This document shows, piece by piece, positions 12,601 through 23,824 of a DNA stretch of 64,000 nt. Made by a program: the position numbers and the translations under genes. This DNA comes from Doris montereyensis (taxonomy: Eukaryota; Mollusca; Gastropoda; Nudibranchia; Dorididae): the NCBI GenBank assembly GCA_037039925.1, contig JAXRKP010000543.1:167501-231500 (forward strand), written 5' to 3'. Each line of letters opens with the position of its first letter. Position 1 is the first letter of the stretch. The notes below the pieces were generated by a model. The model saw nothing but the letters and a program-made list of their open reading frames with translations. It did no database searches and was not told the DNA's origin.

Positions 12601-15600
12601 ATAGACTCAACATTCTTATGGAAAACAGATATCATCACTTTCTGATAGACTCAACATTCTTATGGAAAACAGACATCACTTTCTGATAGACTCAACATTC
12701 TTATGGAAAACAGACATCATCACTTTCTGATAGACTCAACATTCTTATGGAAAACAGACATCATCACTTTCTGATAGACTCAATACTCTTATGGAAAACA
12801 GACATCATCACTTTCTGATAGACTCAACATTCTTATGGAAAACAGACATCATCACTTTCTGCTAGACTCAACATTCTTATGGAAAACAGACATCATCACT
12901 TTTTCTGATAGACTCAACACTCTTATGAAAAACAGACATCATCAATTTCTGATAGACTTAACACTCTTATGGAAAACAGACATCATCACTTTCTGATAGA
13001 CTCAACACTCTTATGGAAAAGAGACATCATTACTTTCTGATATACTCAACACTCTTATGGAAAACAGACATCATCAATTTCTAATAGACTCAACACTCTT
13101 ATGGAAAACAGACATCATCACTTTCTAATAGACTCAACACTCTTATGGAAAACAGACATCATCACTTTCTGATAGACTCAGTACTCTTATGGAAAACAGA
13201 CATCATCACTTTCTGATATACTCAACATTCTTATGGAAAACAGATATCATCACTTTCTGATAGACTCAACATTCTTATGGAAAACAGACATCATCACTTT
13301 CTGATAGACTCAACATTCTTATGGAAAACAGACATCATCACTTTCTGATAGACTCAATACTCTTATGGAAAACAGACATCATCACTTTCTGATAGACTCA
13401 ACACTCTTATGGAAAAGAGACATCATTACTTTCTGATATACTCAACACTCTTGTGGAAAACAGACATCATCAATTTCTAATAGACTCAACACTCTTATGG
13501 AAAACAGACATCATCAATTTCTGATAGACTCAACACTCTTACTCTTATGGAAAACAGACATCATCACTTTCTAATAGACTCAATACTCTTATGAAAAACA
13601 GACATCATCACTTTCTGATATACTCAACACTCTTATGAAAAACAGACATCATCACTTTCTGATAGACTCAACACTCTTATGGAAAACAGACATCATCACT
13701 TTCTGATAGACTCAACATTCTTATGGAAAACAGACATCATCACTTTCTGATAGACTCAACATTCTTATGAAAAACAGACATCATCACTTTCTGATAGACT
13801 CAATACTCTTATGGAAAACAGATATCATCACTTTATGATATACTCAACATTCTTATGGAAAACAGACATCATCACTTTCTGATAGACTCAACATTCTTAT
13901 GGAAAACAGATATCATCACTTTCTGATAGACTCAACATTCTTATGGAAAACAGACATCACTTTCTGATAGACTCAACATTCTTATGGAAAACAGACATCA
14001 TCACTTTCTGATAGACTCAACATTCTTATGGAAAACAGACATCATCACTTTCTGATAGACTCAATACTCTTATGGAAAACAGACATCACTTTCTGATAGA
14101 CTCTAACATTCTTATGGAAAACAGACATCATCACTTTCTATACTCAACACTCTTATGGAAAACAGACATCATCAATTTCGTAACACTCTTATGGAAAACA
14201 GACATCATCACTTTCTTAGACTCAACACTCTTATGACATCATAGACTCAACACTCTTTGAAAAAAAGACAAATTTCAGACTCAACACTCTTATGGAAAAC
14301 AGACATCATCACTTTCTGATATACTCAACACTCTTATGGAAAACAGACATCATTACTTTCTGATAGACTCAAAACTCTTATGGAAAATCAGACATCATCA
14401 ATTTCTGATAGACTCAACACTCTTATGGAAAACAGACATCAAACTTTCTGATAGACTCAACACTCTTATGGAAAACAGACATCAAACTTTCTGATAGACT
14501 CAACACTCTTATGGAAAGCAGACATCACTTTCTGATAGACTCAACACTCTTATGGAAAACAGACATCAAACTTTCTGATATACTCAGTTTATGGAAAATA
14601 GAGATCAAACTTTCTGATATACTCAGCTTATGGAAAATAGACATCATCACTTTCTGATAGACTCAACACTCTTGTGGAAAACAGACATGAACTTTTCTGA
14701 TATATACTCAGCTTATGGAAAATAGACATCAAACTTTTTGATATACTCAGCTTATGGGAAATAGACATAAAAGTTTGTGATATACTCAGCTTATGGAAAA
14801 CAGACATCAAACTTTCTGATATACTCAGCTTATGGAAAACAGACATCAAACTTTCTGATATACTCGGCTTATGGAAAACAGACATCAAACTTTGTGATAT
14901 ACTCAGCTTATGGAAAACAGACATCAAACTTTCGGATATACTCAGCTTATGGAAAACAGACATCAAACTTTCTGATATACTCAGCTTATGGAATACAGAC
15001 ATCAAACTTTCTGATATACTCAGCTTATGGAAAATAGACATCATCACTTTCTGATAGACTCAGCTTATGGAAAATATACATCATCACTTTCAGACAGACT
15101 CAACACTGTTATGGAAATTAGACATCATCACTTTCAGACAGACTCAACACTCTTATGGAAATTAGACATCATCACTTTCAGACAGACTCAACACTGTTAT
15201 GGAAATTAGACATCATCACTTTCAGACAGACTCAACATTCTTATGGAAATTAGACATCAAACTTTCTGATAGACTCAACGTTGTTATGGAAATTAGACAT
15301 CATCACTTTCTGATAAACTCAACGCTCTTATGGAAATTAGACATCATCACTTTCTGATAGACTCAATATCCTTATGGAAATTAAACATCATCACTTTCTG
15401 ATAGACTCAACACTGTTATGGAAATTTGACATCATCTTGTTTTGATAGAATCAACATTCCTATGGACAATAGACATCAAATTTTCTGATTAACTCCACAC
15501 TCTTATAGAAAATAGACATCAACTTTCTTATGAAAAATAGACATTATCACTTTCTGACGCACTCAACACTCTTATGGAGAACAGACATTATCACTTTCTG

Positions 15601-18600
15601 GCTCATTCAACACTCTTATAGGAAATTAGACATCAAACTTTCTGATGTACTCAACACTCTTATGGAAAACAGACATCATCACTTTCTGATATACTCAACA
15701 CTCTTATGGAAAATAGACATCATCACTTTCTAATAGACTCAACACTCTTATGGAAAACAGACATCATCACTTTCTGATATACGCAACACTCTAGTCTTAT
15801 GGAAAACAGACAACATCACTTTCTGATAGACTCAACACTCTTATGGAAATTAGACATCATCACTTTATGATAGACTCAACAGTGTTATGGAAATTAGACA
15901 TCATCACTTTCTGATATACGCAACACTGTTATGGAAATTAGACATCATCACTTTCTGATAGACTCAATATTCTTATGGAAATTAAGACATCATCACTTTC
16001 TGATAGGCTCAACATTGTTATGGGAATTAGAAATCATCATTTTATGATAGACTCAACACTTTTATGGAAATTAGACATCATCACTTTATGATAGACTCAA
16101 CACTGTTATGGAAATTAGACATCATCACTTTCTGATAGACTCAATATTCTTATGAAAATTAGACATCATCACTTTATGATAGACTCAACACTGTTATGGA
16201 AATTAGACATCACTTTCTGATAGACTTAACACTGTTATGGAAATTAGACATCATCACTTTCTGATATACTCAACACTGTTATTGAAATTAGACATCTGGA
16301 CTTTCTGATACTCAACACTGTTATGGAAATTAGACATCATCACTTTCTGATAGACTCAACATTCTTATGGAAATTAGACATCACTTTCTGATAGACTCAA
16401 CACTGTTATTGAAATTAGACATCATCACTTTCTGATAGAGACTGTTACGGAAAACAGACACCATCACTTTCTGATAGAGACTGTTATGGAAAACAGACAT
16501 CATCACTTTCTGATAAACACAAGACTGTTACGGAAAACAGACATCATCACTTTCTGATAGAGACTGTTACGGAAAACAGACATCATCACTTTCTGATAGA
16601 GACTGTTACTGAAAACAGACATCATCACTTTCTGATAGAGACTGTTACGGAAAACAGACATCATCACTTTCTGATAGAGACTGTTACGGAAAACAGACAC
16701 CATCACTTTCTGATAGAGACTGTTACGGAAAACAGTCATCATCACTGTCTGATAGAGACTGTTACGGAAAACAGACATCATCACTTTCTGATAGACACAA
16801 GACTGTTACAGAAAACAGACATCATCACTTTCTGATAAACACAAGACTGTTACAGAAAACAGACATCATCACTTTCTGATAGACACAAAACTGTTACAGA
16901 AAACAGACATCATCACTTTCTGATAAACACAAGACTGTTACAGAAAACAGACATATCACTTTCTGATAAACACAAGACTGTTACGGTAAACAGACATCAT
17001 CACTTTCTGATGGACACAAGACTGTTACGGAACACAGACATCATCACTTTCTGATAAACACAAGACTGTTACGGAAAACAGACATCATCACTTTCTGATA
17101 GAGACCAGACTGTTACGGAAAACAGACATCATCACTTTCTGATAGACACAAGACTGTTATGGAAAACAGACATCATCACTTTCTGATAGACACAAGACTG
17201 TTACGGAAAACAGACATCATCACTTTTTGATAGACACAAGACTGTTACGGAAAACAGACATCATCACTTTCTGATAAACACAAGACTGTTACGGAAAACA
17301 GACATCATCACTTTCTGATAGACACAAGACTGTTATGGAAAACAGACATCATCACTTTCTGATAAACACAAGACTGTTACGGAAAACAGACATCATCACT
17401 TTCTGATAGAGAATGTTACGGAAAACAGACATCATCACTTTCTGATAGAGACTGTTACGGAAAACAGACATCATCACTTTCTGATAGAGACTGTTATGGA
17501 AAACAGACACCATCACTTTCTGATAGAGACTGTTATGGAAAACAGACATCATCACTTTCTGATAGAGACTGTTACGGAAAACAGACATCATCACTTTCTG
17601 ATAGACACAAGACTGTTACAGAAAACAGACATCATCACTTTCTGATAAACACAAGACTGTTACAGAAAACAGACAACATCACTTTCTGATAGACACAAGA
17701 CTGTTACAGAAAACAGACATCATCACTTTCTGATAAACACAAGACTGTTACAGAAAACAGACACCATCACTTTCTGATAGAGACAAGACTGTTACAGAAA
17801 ACAGACATCATCACTTTCTGATAGACACAAGACTTATGGAAAACAGACATCATCACTTTCTGATAAACACAAGACTGTTACGGAAAACAGACATCATCAC
17901 TTTCTGATAGACACAAGACTGTTACGGATAACAGACATCATCACTTTCTGATAAACACAAGACTGTTACGGAAAACAGACATCATCACTTTTTGATAGAC
18001 ACAAGACTGTTACGGAAAACAGACATCATCATTTTCTGATAAACACAAGACTGTTACGGAAAACAGACATCATCACTTTCTGATAGACACAAGACTGTTA
18101 TGGAAAACAGACATCATCACTTTCTGATAGAGACTGTTACGGAAAACAGACATCATCACTTTCTGATAGAGACTGTTACGGAAAACAGACATCATCACTT
18201 TCTGATAGAGACTGTTACGGAAAACAGACATCACTTTCTGATAGAGACTGTTATGGAAAACAGACATCATCACTTTCTGATAGAGACTGTTATGAAAAAC
18301 AGACATCATCACTTTCTGATAGAGACTTACGGAAAACAGACATCATCACTTTCTGATAGAGATCATCACTTTCTGATAGAGACTTACGGAAAACAGACAT
18401 CATCACTTTCTGATAGAGACTGTTACGGAAAACAGACATCATCACTTTCTGATAGAGACTGTTACGGAAAACAGACATCATCACTTTCTGATAGAGACTG
18501 TTATGGAAAACAGACATCATCACTTTCTGATACTGAGAAAACAGACATCATCACTTTCTGATAGAGACTGTTACGGAAAACAAACATCATCACTTTCTGA

Positions 18601-21600
18601 TAGAGACTGTTACGGAAAACAGACATCATCACTTTCTGATAAACACAAGACTGTTACAGAAAACAGACATCATCACTTTCTGATAGAGACTGTTACAGAA
18701 AACAGACATCATCACTTTGTGATAAACACAAGACTGTTACAGAAAACAGACACAATCACTTTCTGATAGACACAAGACAGTTACCGAAAACAGACATCAT
18801 CACTTTCTGATAAACACAAGACTGTTACGGATAGCAGACATCATCACTTTCTGATAAACACAAGACTGTTACGGAAAACAGACATCATCACTTTCTGATA
18901 GACACAAAACTGTTATGGAAAACAGACATCATCACTTTCTGATAAACACAAGACTGTTACAGAAAACAGACATCACTTTCTGATAGAGACTGTTACGGAA
19001 AACAGACATCATCACTTTCTGATAGAGACTGTTACGGAAAACAGACATCATCACTTTCTGATAGAGACTGTTACGGAAAACAGACATCATCACTTTCTGA
19101 TAGAGACTATTACGGAAAACAGACATCATCACTTTCTGATAGAGACTGTTACGGAAAACAGACATCATCACTTTCTGATAGAGACTGTTACGGAAAACAG
19201 ACATCATCACTTTCTGATAGAGACTGTTACGGAAAACAGACATCATCACTTTCTGATAGACACAAGACTGTTACAGAAAACAGACATCATCACTTTCTGA
19301 TAGAGACTGTTACAGAAAACAGACATCATCACTTTCTGATAAACACAAGACTGTTACAGAAAACAAACATCATCACTTTCTGATAGAGACTGTTACGGAA
19401 AACAGACATCATCACTTTCTGATAAACACAAGACTGTTACAGAAAACAGACATCGCCACTTTCTGATAGAGACAAGACTGTTACAGAAAACAGACATCAT
19501 CACTTTCTGATAAACACAAGACTGTTACGGAAAACAGACATCATCACTTTCTGATAGACACAAGACTGTTACGGAAAACAGACATCATCACTTTCTGATA
19601 GACACAAGACTGTTATGGAAAACAGACATCATCACTTTCTGATAAACACAACACTCGGATGGAAAATACACATAATTACGTTCTGATAGACACAACACAG
19701 ATGGAAAATACACTTAATTACGTTCTGATACTACTGATAGACATAACACTGATGGAAAATACACATAATTACCTTCTGATGATAGACACAACACTGATGG
19801 AAAATACACATAATTACGTTCTGATAGACATAACACTCGGATGGAAAATACACATAATTACGTTCTGATAGATAGACACAACACTCGGATGGAAAATACA
19901 CATAATTACGTTCTGATAGACACAACACTGATGGAAAATACACATAATTACGTTCTGATAGACACAACACTCGGATGGAAAATACACATAATTACGTTGT
20001 GATAGACACAACACTGATGGAAAATACACATAATTACGTTCTGATAGACACAACACTGATGGAAAATACACATAATTACGTTCTGATAGACACAACACTC
20101 GGATGGAAAATACACATAATTACATTCTGATACACAGCACTCGGATGGAAAATACACATAATTACGTTCTGCTAGACACAACACTTGGATGGAAAATACA
20201 CATAATTACGTTCTGATAGACACAACACTGATGGAAAATACACATAATTACGTTCTGATAGACATAACACTCGGATGGAAAATACACATAATTACGTTGT
20301 GATAGACACAACACTGATGGAAAATACACATAATTACGTTCTGATAGACACAACACTGATGGAAAATACACATAATTACTTAAATTACGTTCTGATAGAC
20401 ACAGACAGCAATTGAACCAAGCTATTTCTTTTTGCTACTTGGTTTATCTTCTGTCAATATGAATTGGATTATGTTTTTTATTTTGAATGATTACACATTC
20501 TCTTCTTGCACTGTTGTCAATCTAGGTGACGAGACATGTCAATGAAATTTGTCTGAAATTCAGCGTACCCTGCCCTTTCTATTTCCTTGGATGTCATTCT
20601 GTGGTGAGAAGATGTGACGTTAATGAGACTCCGCCTCTATTATAACATTGAAATTAATGACAATAATGACATAAGACAATATGAAAGCCCCATAGGAACA
20701 AAGAAGAGACAAGTTAGCCCGGTTGGTAGCACGCTTTCTTTTTCATGGCGAGGCGAATGGTGCCGACACAGAATTCGTGGGTTCGATTCCTATGACGGCC
20801 AGGATTTATTTCTGTCTATTCCTTTGTATTTGTGTGGTCTTTGTTCCCATGGGGTTTTCATATTATCTTATGTCATTACCTTCCCTTCCTACATGCCCCT
20901 TGCATCACTGTTTGTCTTTATCTATTATGACATTGGGGGCCTAATGATCTGTCTGCCCAACTTGGGATTGACAGGGTCCCGGGTTTAAATTCTTCCTTGC
21001 AATGCCTTGCTAGCTCTAAACTTGTCATCCTTGGAAAAGACAAGGTAACACGTAGTGTTCACTGAAACCAGGTGTATCTGCTTAGTATCAACTTGAAAAC
21101 ACATGTAACACATAGTTTCTACTTAAACCAGGTGTATCTTATCAGTATCAACTTGGAAAACACAAGTAACACATAGTTTCTACTTAAACCAGGTGTATCA
21201 TATGAGTATCAACTAGGAAAACACATGTAACACATAGTTTCTACTCAAACCAGGTGTATCTTATCAGTATCAACTTGGAAAACACAAGTAACACATAGTT
21301 TCTACTTAAACCAGGTGTATCATATGAGTATCAACTTGGAAAACACAAGTAACACATAGTTTCTACTCAAACCAGATGTATCATATGAGTATCAACTTGG
21401 AAAACACAAGTAACACATAGTTTCTACTCAAACCAGATGTATCATATGAGTATCAACTTGGAAAACACAAGTAACACATAGTTTCTACTCAAACCAGATG
21501 TATCATATGAGTATCAACTTGGAAAACACAAGTAACACATAGTTTCTACTCAAACCAGATGTATCATATGAGTATCAACTTGGAAAACACAAGTAACACA

Positions 21601-23824
21601 TAGTTTCTACTCAAACCAGGTGTATCATATGAGTATCAACTTGGAAAACACAAGTAACACATAGTTTCTACTTAAACCAGGTGTATCTTATGAGTATCAA
21701 CTTGGAAAACACAAGTAACACATAGTTTCTACTCAAACCAGGTGTATCATATGAGTATCAACTTGGAAAACACAAGTAACACATAGTTTCTACTCAAATC
21801 AGGCGTATTTGATCAGTATTAAACTGATCATTTATCAACTTGGAAAACACATGTAATACATAGTTTCTACTCAAATCAGGCGTATTTGATCAGTATTAAA
21901 CTGATCATTTATCAACTTGGAAAACACATGTAATACATAGTTTCTACTCAAATCAGGCGTATTTGATCAGTATTAAACTGATCATTTATGAACTTGGAAA
22001 ACACATGTAACACATATTTGCAGTCATACCAGATGCAAGTTATCATCAACTTGTGATTGTAATATAGACCTATCTAAAATATGTAAAACTTCCGCAATTC
22101 ATGATGTCATTGTAATATAGACCTATCTAAATATATAAAACTTCCGCAATTCATGATGTCAATGTAATATAGACCTATCTAAAATATGTAAAACTTCCGC
22201 AATTCATGATATCATTGTAATATAGACCTATCTAAAATATGTAAAACTTCCGCAATTCATGATGTCATTGTAATATAGACCTATCTAAAATATGTAAAAC
22301 TTCCGCAATTCATGATGTCATTGTAATATAGACCTATCTAAAATATGTAAAACTTTACGCAATTTATGATGTCATTGTAATATAGACCTATCTAAAATAT
22401 ATAAAACTTCTGGACTTTAAAAATGATTCCTTGATGCGTTCCATTTCTCATTTTTAATCTTTCCAGAATGAGCGCTGCCGAGAAAATGAGCACCTGAAAG
22501 CTGAGGCTCCATCACACATGAGGCAACTTTCTCAAATAATTGCTTCCCTTTTACAACAGTTTGAGAACGTTGCAGCCAGAGTTGATCGTATTGGCATCAG
22601 GCAAAATTACAATCAATCGGCATTGGAAATGATAAGAACTCTTTCACACATGAAAATCAGTACTAATCCACCTCCTGAAACGTCATCAACACCAAACTCA
22701 TATGAATGCTCTTTCTTCTCTCCCATTGGACAGCCAAACTCGTCACATGATATAGGCTATTCTCAAAGCCGTGAAAATTGTAAGCAAGTCAGTCCGCATT
22801 CTTCTTTATCAAACAATGGCGGGCAAACTAAATCCCCTCATTCATTTCCACTTGCTGGAACTCAGAGATCGTTCAGTGAAGTATCAATTGGGAGAAACGA
22901 CAAACCTGTAGCCGCATCTGCTCCGCAGTCAGCATCAGGGGGTCCATAAACCCCTTTCTGTCTTGACCGAATCAGTCCCGCGACTCCCTTCCAGCTTCCA
23001 AACAGCGGCTATGTTTCTGTTCCTGGACTCCCTTTCAACAACTTACAAGTGGCAGGCAATGGTAGCAGTTGCAGTTTGTCTCCCCTGCGTTGCCACTGTC
23101 AAACGCAGATGGCAACAGCTCCCAGACTGTGAATGACAATGCAACGGAACAGTCTAAAGTTGAGGGCAAGATTCGTTCCTTTGGCAACGCTCTGGAAGAG
23201 CTTTGCGTCCGTCAGAGCGAAGACCTGGCACGTCAGCAACAAGTAATAGAGCTCATGTACGACCAACTGTGTCAGATGCAGACATCCAATCAGGAGTTGA
23301 TCGGGCGGGTGAAAAATTTAGAGTCACAGCGCTTTCATTTCGACACCAGATCTCACTGCGGGGATTTCTATTGGCCCATCGCCAACTACAATGAGTTGAG
23401 ACAGAAAGCTAGCAAAGGTGAAACCACCATTTTACATAGTAATGCTTTCCTGACCAGCCCCTGGGGCTACAAACTTTGTATCCGAGCCAATGTCAGCGGA
23501 TTTGTCAACGGTGATCCACGAGCATTATTTGTCTTTGTTCATTCACTTCATGCAGGAGGTAACGACAATCTTCTGCGTTGGCCTTTCAAAGGGCAAATCG
23601 TTTTGTCTGTTATGGATCAGAATGAGAACTATTTAAAACGCGAGCACATCACTGAGACATTAGAAGCCAAACCTCACCTAGAAGCTTTCAAACAGCCAAT
23701 AAATATTCGTAACCATAAAGGCTTTGGATTCACAGAGTTTGTGACTCTATCCACGCTGGAAAGTAGTTCTTTCATCCGTAATGGCACTATTGTGATCCGT
23801 GCACAAGTATTTCCTGAAAACTGA
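3442..23824 (+). CDS. TRAF6: TRAF6-like RING/zinc-finger/MATH E3 ligase and adaptor (six coding exons, frame broken)
   Basis: Coding exons: 3442-3647, 4402-4557, 6306-6467, 8004-8075, 20526-20603 and 22467-23824. The order is RING finger, tandem TRAF-type zinc fingers, serine-rich linker, coiled coil and MATH domain, as in animal TRAF6. The family binds activated TLR/IL-1 receptor and TNF-receptor complexes in the cytoplasm. With Ubc13/Uev1A it builds K63-linked ubiquitin chains that activate TAK1, NF-kB and JNK signalling. All introns are GT-AG and all exon phases match (phase 2 after exon 1, then phase 0). Three problems break the frame: an extra GA in exon 2 with TGA at 4487-4489, TAA at 22947-22949, and a one-base frame change near 23069. 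Domains and splice sites are otherwise well preserved. I therefore cannot tell a young pseudogene from sequencing errors, or, for exon 6, an unrecognised intron. TRAF6 is the best match because the RING closes with CPID. Confidence 0.88.
3804..4082 (-). mobile_element. tRNA-derived SINE in intron 1
   Basis: Read on the minus strand, the head is tRNA-like: GGCCAAGTGCTT near 4064-4075 resembles an A box and GGGTTTGAATC (complement of 4017-4027) a B box. The body continues to lower coordinates through TCCACTTCACGC-type sequence. A second body-only copy lies at 8405-8545. Boundaries are approximate. Confidence 0.75.
4402..4557 (+). CDS. TRAF6: TRAF6-like exon 2: end of RING and first zinc finger, with 2-base frameshift
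   Basis: The exon opens after TTTACAG and restores the split arginine. It reads RDSGKRCPIDNEEL, supplying the last RING ligands (Cys and the TRAF6-type Asp), then DIFADNFAR. The expected continuation REIL...KCPNHKDGCESK is present but displaced. The DNA has three GA units at about 4475-4480 where two would keep the frame, and reading through gives TGA at 4487-4489. The second part runs open to the donor CAG|GTATGT in phase 0, matching exon 3. Dinucleotide slippage, in the genome or in sequencing, is the simplest cause. Confidence 0.85.
4821..5662. repeat. 76-bp minisatellite in intron 2, about 11 copies
   Basis: Head-to-tail units of about 76 bases, each with TTTGGTTCTGTCAACG, ATCAGGGTTTGTACTC and CTCTAGAATTCATACT. 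Copies differ by only a few substitutions or one-base gaps, indicating recent amplification or homogenisation. Confidence 0.97.
5842..6182. repeat. 15-bp pyrimidine-rich minisatellite upstream of exon 3
   Basis: About 22 units of TTCTTTCTTCCATTG with CTT/CTA and TTG/TTT variants. It ends about 125 bases before the exon 3 acceptor. Open frames on both strands arise because the unit is a multiple of three. Confidence 0.97.
6306..6467 (+). CDS. TRAF6: TRAF6-like exon 3: TRAF-type zinc fingers
   Basis: Fifty-four codons between TTCCCCAG and the donor GGG|GTATGG, phase 0 at both ends. It encodes AHLDVCPVALKPCPFKC, then HLEKRC, then NCSLCHTNLK, the Cys/His spacing of TRAF zinc fingers. It follows exon 2 without a gap (NQLQ + AHLD), matching the helix that precedes the second finger in TRAF6. 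No lesion is seen. Confidence 0.9.
6548..7780. other. Intron 3, mostly unique sequence
   Basis: After a short duplicated segment (about 6565-6630, containing CGGCCTAAGAACCTGCCGCA twice) the intron is ordinary AT-rich DNA. The open frames at 7149-7415 and 7619-7858 show no recognisable protein features. A run of 14 G occurs at 7781-7794. Confidence 0.6.
8004..8075 (+). CDS. TRAF6: TRAF6-like exon 4: short zinc-finger exon
   Basis: A 24-codon exon, NHTIACPKGMVECQYCGE and onward, after the acceptor CTTCTCCCTTAG and before the donor GAA|GTAAAC, phase 0 at both ends. It supplies Cys ligands that pair with the His and Cys in exon 5, which is 12.4 kb away. It is too short to be seen as an open frame on its own and is identified from family pattern and splice sites. 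Confidence 0.82.
8405..8545 (-). mobile_element. SINE body fragment, second copy of the intron 1 family
   Basis: The order CCATAAGGGCAGAGTGTATC, TTTTTATAACATGAAGC, CCTGGATGACATGCTAG and CCCATTTGCACTTAGGT parallels bases 3818-3955 of the first SINE. Where the tRNA-like head should follow, the sequence becomes GCTGTGATTTGAAACC, a diverged form of that head (GCTATGATTCAAACCC), and passes into a 47-bp array. Confidence 0.7.
8546..9412. repeat. 47-bp minisatellite in intron 4, about 18-19 copies
   Basis: Units of about 47 bases, each with GATTTGAAACTATGGCC, AATAAATTGATGG and AAAGGAAGGT. A few copies are shortened or rearranged (for example 9301-9320). The GATTTGAAAC part matches the B-box region of the adjacent SINE. 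Confidence 0.95.
9413..9692. other. Unique DNA with a mobile-element-like footprint
   Basis: Non-repetitive stretch after the 47-bp array. It contains the hammerhead-like core described separately and direct copies of AGAACAAA at 9614-9621 and 9653-9660. No open frame of interest. Confidence 0.5.
9623..9652 (-). ncRNA. Hammerhead-ribozyme-like core
   Basis: On the minus strand the sequence is CTGACGA, GGG-TTATA-CCC, GAAAC, then GTC. This fits the hammerhead core: CUGANGA, a 3-bp stem II with a 5-base loop, GAAA, and a GUC cleavage triplet next to a self-complementary ACGU stem III. Minimal ribozymes of this sort are known in Penelope-like retroelements. I cannot find a convincing stem I in the flanks, so it may be inactive, work only as a dimer, or be coincidence. 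Confidence 0.35.
9693..10364. other. Purine-rich tract and unique intron 4 sequence
   Basis: Bases 9726-9990 are strongly A/G-rich with scattered AGAGAG and AAGAAA. The minus-strand Ser/Phe/Leu frames follow from that bias. From about 10000 to 10364 the DNA is unique, with no exon supported. Confidence 0.5.
10365..14590. repeat. 43-45-bp minisatellite, first block of the intron 4 array
   Basis: About 95 units built on GACTCAACACTCTTATGG, AAACAGACATCATCAC and TTTCTGATA. The first dozen form a subfamily with AAAGATACGTAACATC. Later units vary at a few positions (ACTC/ATTC, GACTC/TACTC, CATC/TATC). Disordered, partly deleted units occur at about 14130-14280. Confidence 0.96.
14591..15085. repeat. 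39-bp subfamily of the intron 4 array
   Basis: Shortened units with TACTCAGCTTATGG, AAACAGACATCAAAC and TTTCTGA. They lack the AACACT segment of the preceding block, which makes the unit a multiple of three and gives open frames on both strands. Confidence 0.94.
15086..16425. repeat. 44-bp subfamily (GAAATTAGACATC type) of the intron 4 array
   Basis: Units with CAACACTGTTATGG, AAATTAGACATCATCAC and TTTCTGATAGA. The transition from the previous block is gradual at about 15086-15120. More diverged than its neighbours. Confidence 0.93.
16426..19640. repeat. 39/44-bp subfamily (GACTGTTACGG type) of the intron 4 array
   Basis: Two interleaved unit forms: a 39-base form (GAGACTGTTACGG + AAACAGACATC + ATCACTTTCTGATA) and a 44-base form with an added CACAAGACTG. 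Blocks of the short form (16560-16770, 17400-17590, 18120-18560, 18960-19250) alternate with blocks of the long form. Confidence 0.95.
19641..20405. repeat. 42/45-bp subfamily (AATTACGTTCTGATA type), end of the intron 4 array
   Basis: About 18 units of GACACAACACTGATGG, AAAATACACATAATTACG and TTCTGATA, with a CTCGGATGG variant three bases longer. The block ends about 120 bases before exon 5. Confidence 0.95.
20526..20603 (+). CDS. TRAF6: TRAF6-like exon 5: zinc-finger exon after the giant repeat intron
   Basis: Twenty-six codons: VTRHVNEIC, then VPCPFYFLGCHSV, ending at GTG|GTGAGA in phase 0. The acceptor is TTGTCAATCTAG. The H..C..C..C spacing completes the finger begun in exon 4 and starts the last one. 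It directly follows the 10 kb tandem array of intron 4. Confidence 0.85.
20690..20995 (+). mobile_element. tRNA-derived SINE in intron 5
   Basis: The head has an A-box-like TTAGCCCGGTTGGTAGC (20714-20730) and a good B box GGTTCGATTCC (20780-20790), but it is too diverged to be a tRNA gene. A non-tRNA body follows, and a second B-box-like GGGTTTAAATTC occurs at about 20982. End points are estimates. Confidence 0.65.
21050..22020. repeat. 61-bp minisatellite in intron 5, about 16 copies
   Basis: Units of 61 bases with ACTTGGAAAACACAAGTAAC, ACATAGTTTCTACTCAAA and GTATCATATGAGTATC. The last three copies contain an inserted inverted repeat, TGATCAGT-ATTAA-ACTGATCA. Confidence 0.96.
22045..22405. 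repeat. 53-bp minisatellite in intron 5, about 7 copies
   Basis: Units of 52-53 bases with CTTCCGCAATTCATGATG and TAATATAGACCTATC. The last copy is diverged and ends about 60 bases before the exon 6 acceptor. Confidence 0.95.
22467..23824 (+). CDS. TRAF6: TRAF6-like exon 6: linker, coiled coil and MATH domain
   Basis: The exon starts after ATCTTTCCAG with NERCRENEH, the tail of the last finger. A Ser/Gln/Asn-rich linker follows, then a coiled coil (about 23156-23330, with heptad-like ELMYDQLCQMQ), then the MATH (TRAF-C) domain (about 23366-23815). MATH landmarks are FYWPIANY, WGYKLCIRANV, LRWPFKGQIVLSVMDQ, HKGFGFTEFV and a stop after VFPEN. This domain trimerises and binds receptor motifs. 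The linker frame stops at TAA (22947-22949) but the same frame continues as protein-like sequence to about 23065. From 23069 the coiled-coil/MATH frame is open for 251 codons. Restoring one T near 23069 would join the frames. Alternatively a 194-base intron (22881-23074) would remove both problems. Confidence 0.88.

Noticed and set aside
20700..20800. Possible functional tRNA gene
   Set aside because: A- and B-box-like sequences exist, but the A box is imperfect, no cloverleaf stems could be drawn, and SINE-like sequence continues downstream.
10365..22405. Regular direct repeats that could be mistaken for a CRISPR array
   Set aside because: Repeats are head-to-tail without unique spacers, lie in introns of an animal gene, and no cas genes exist.
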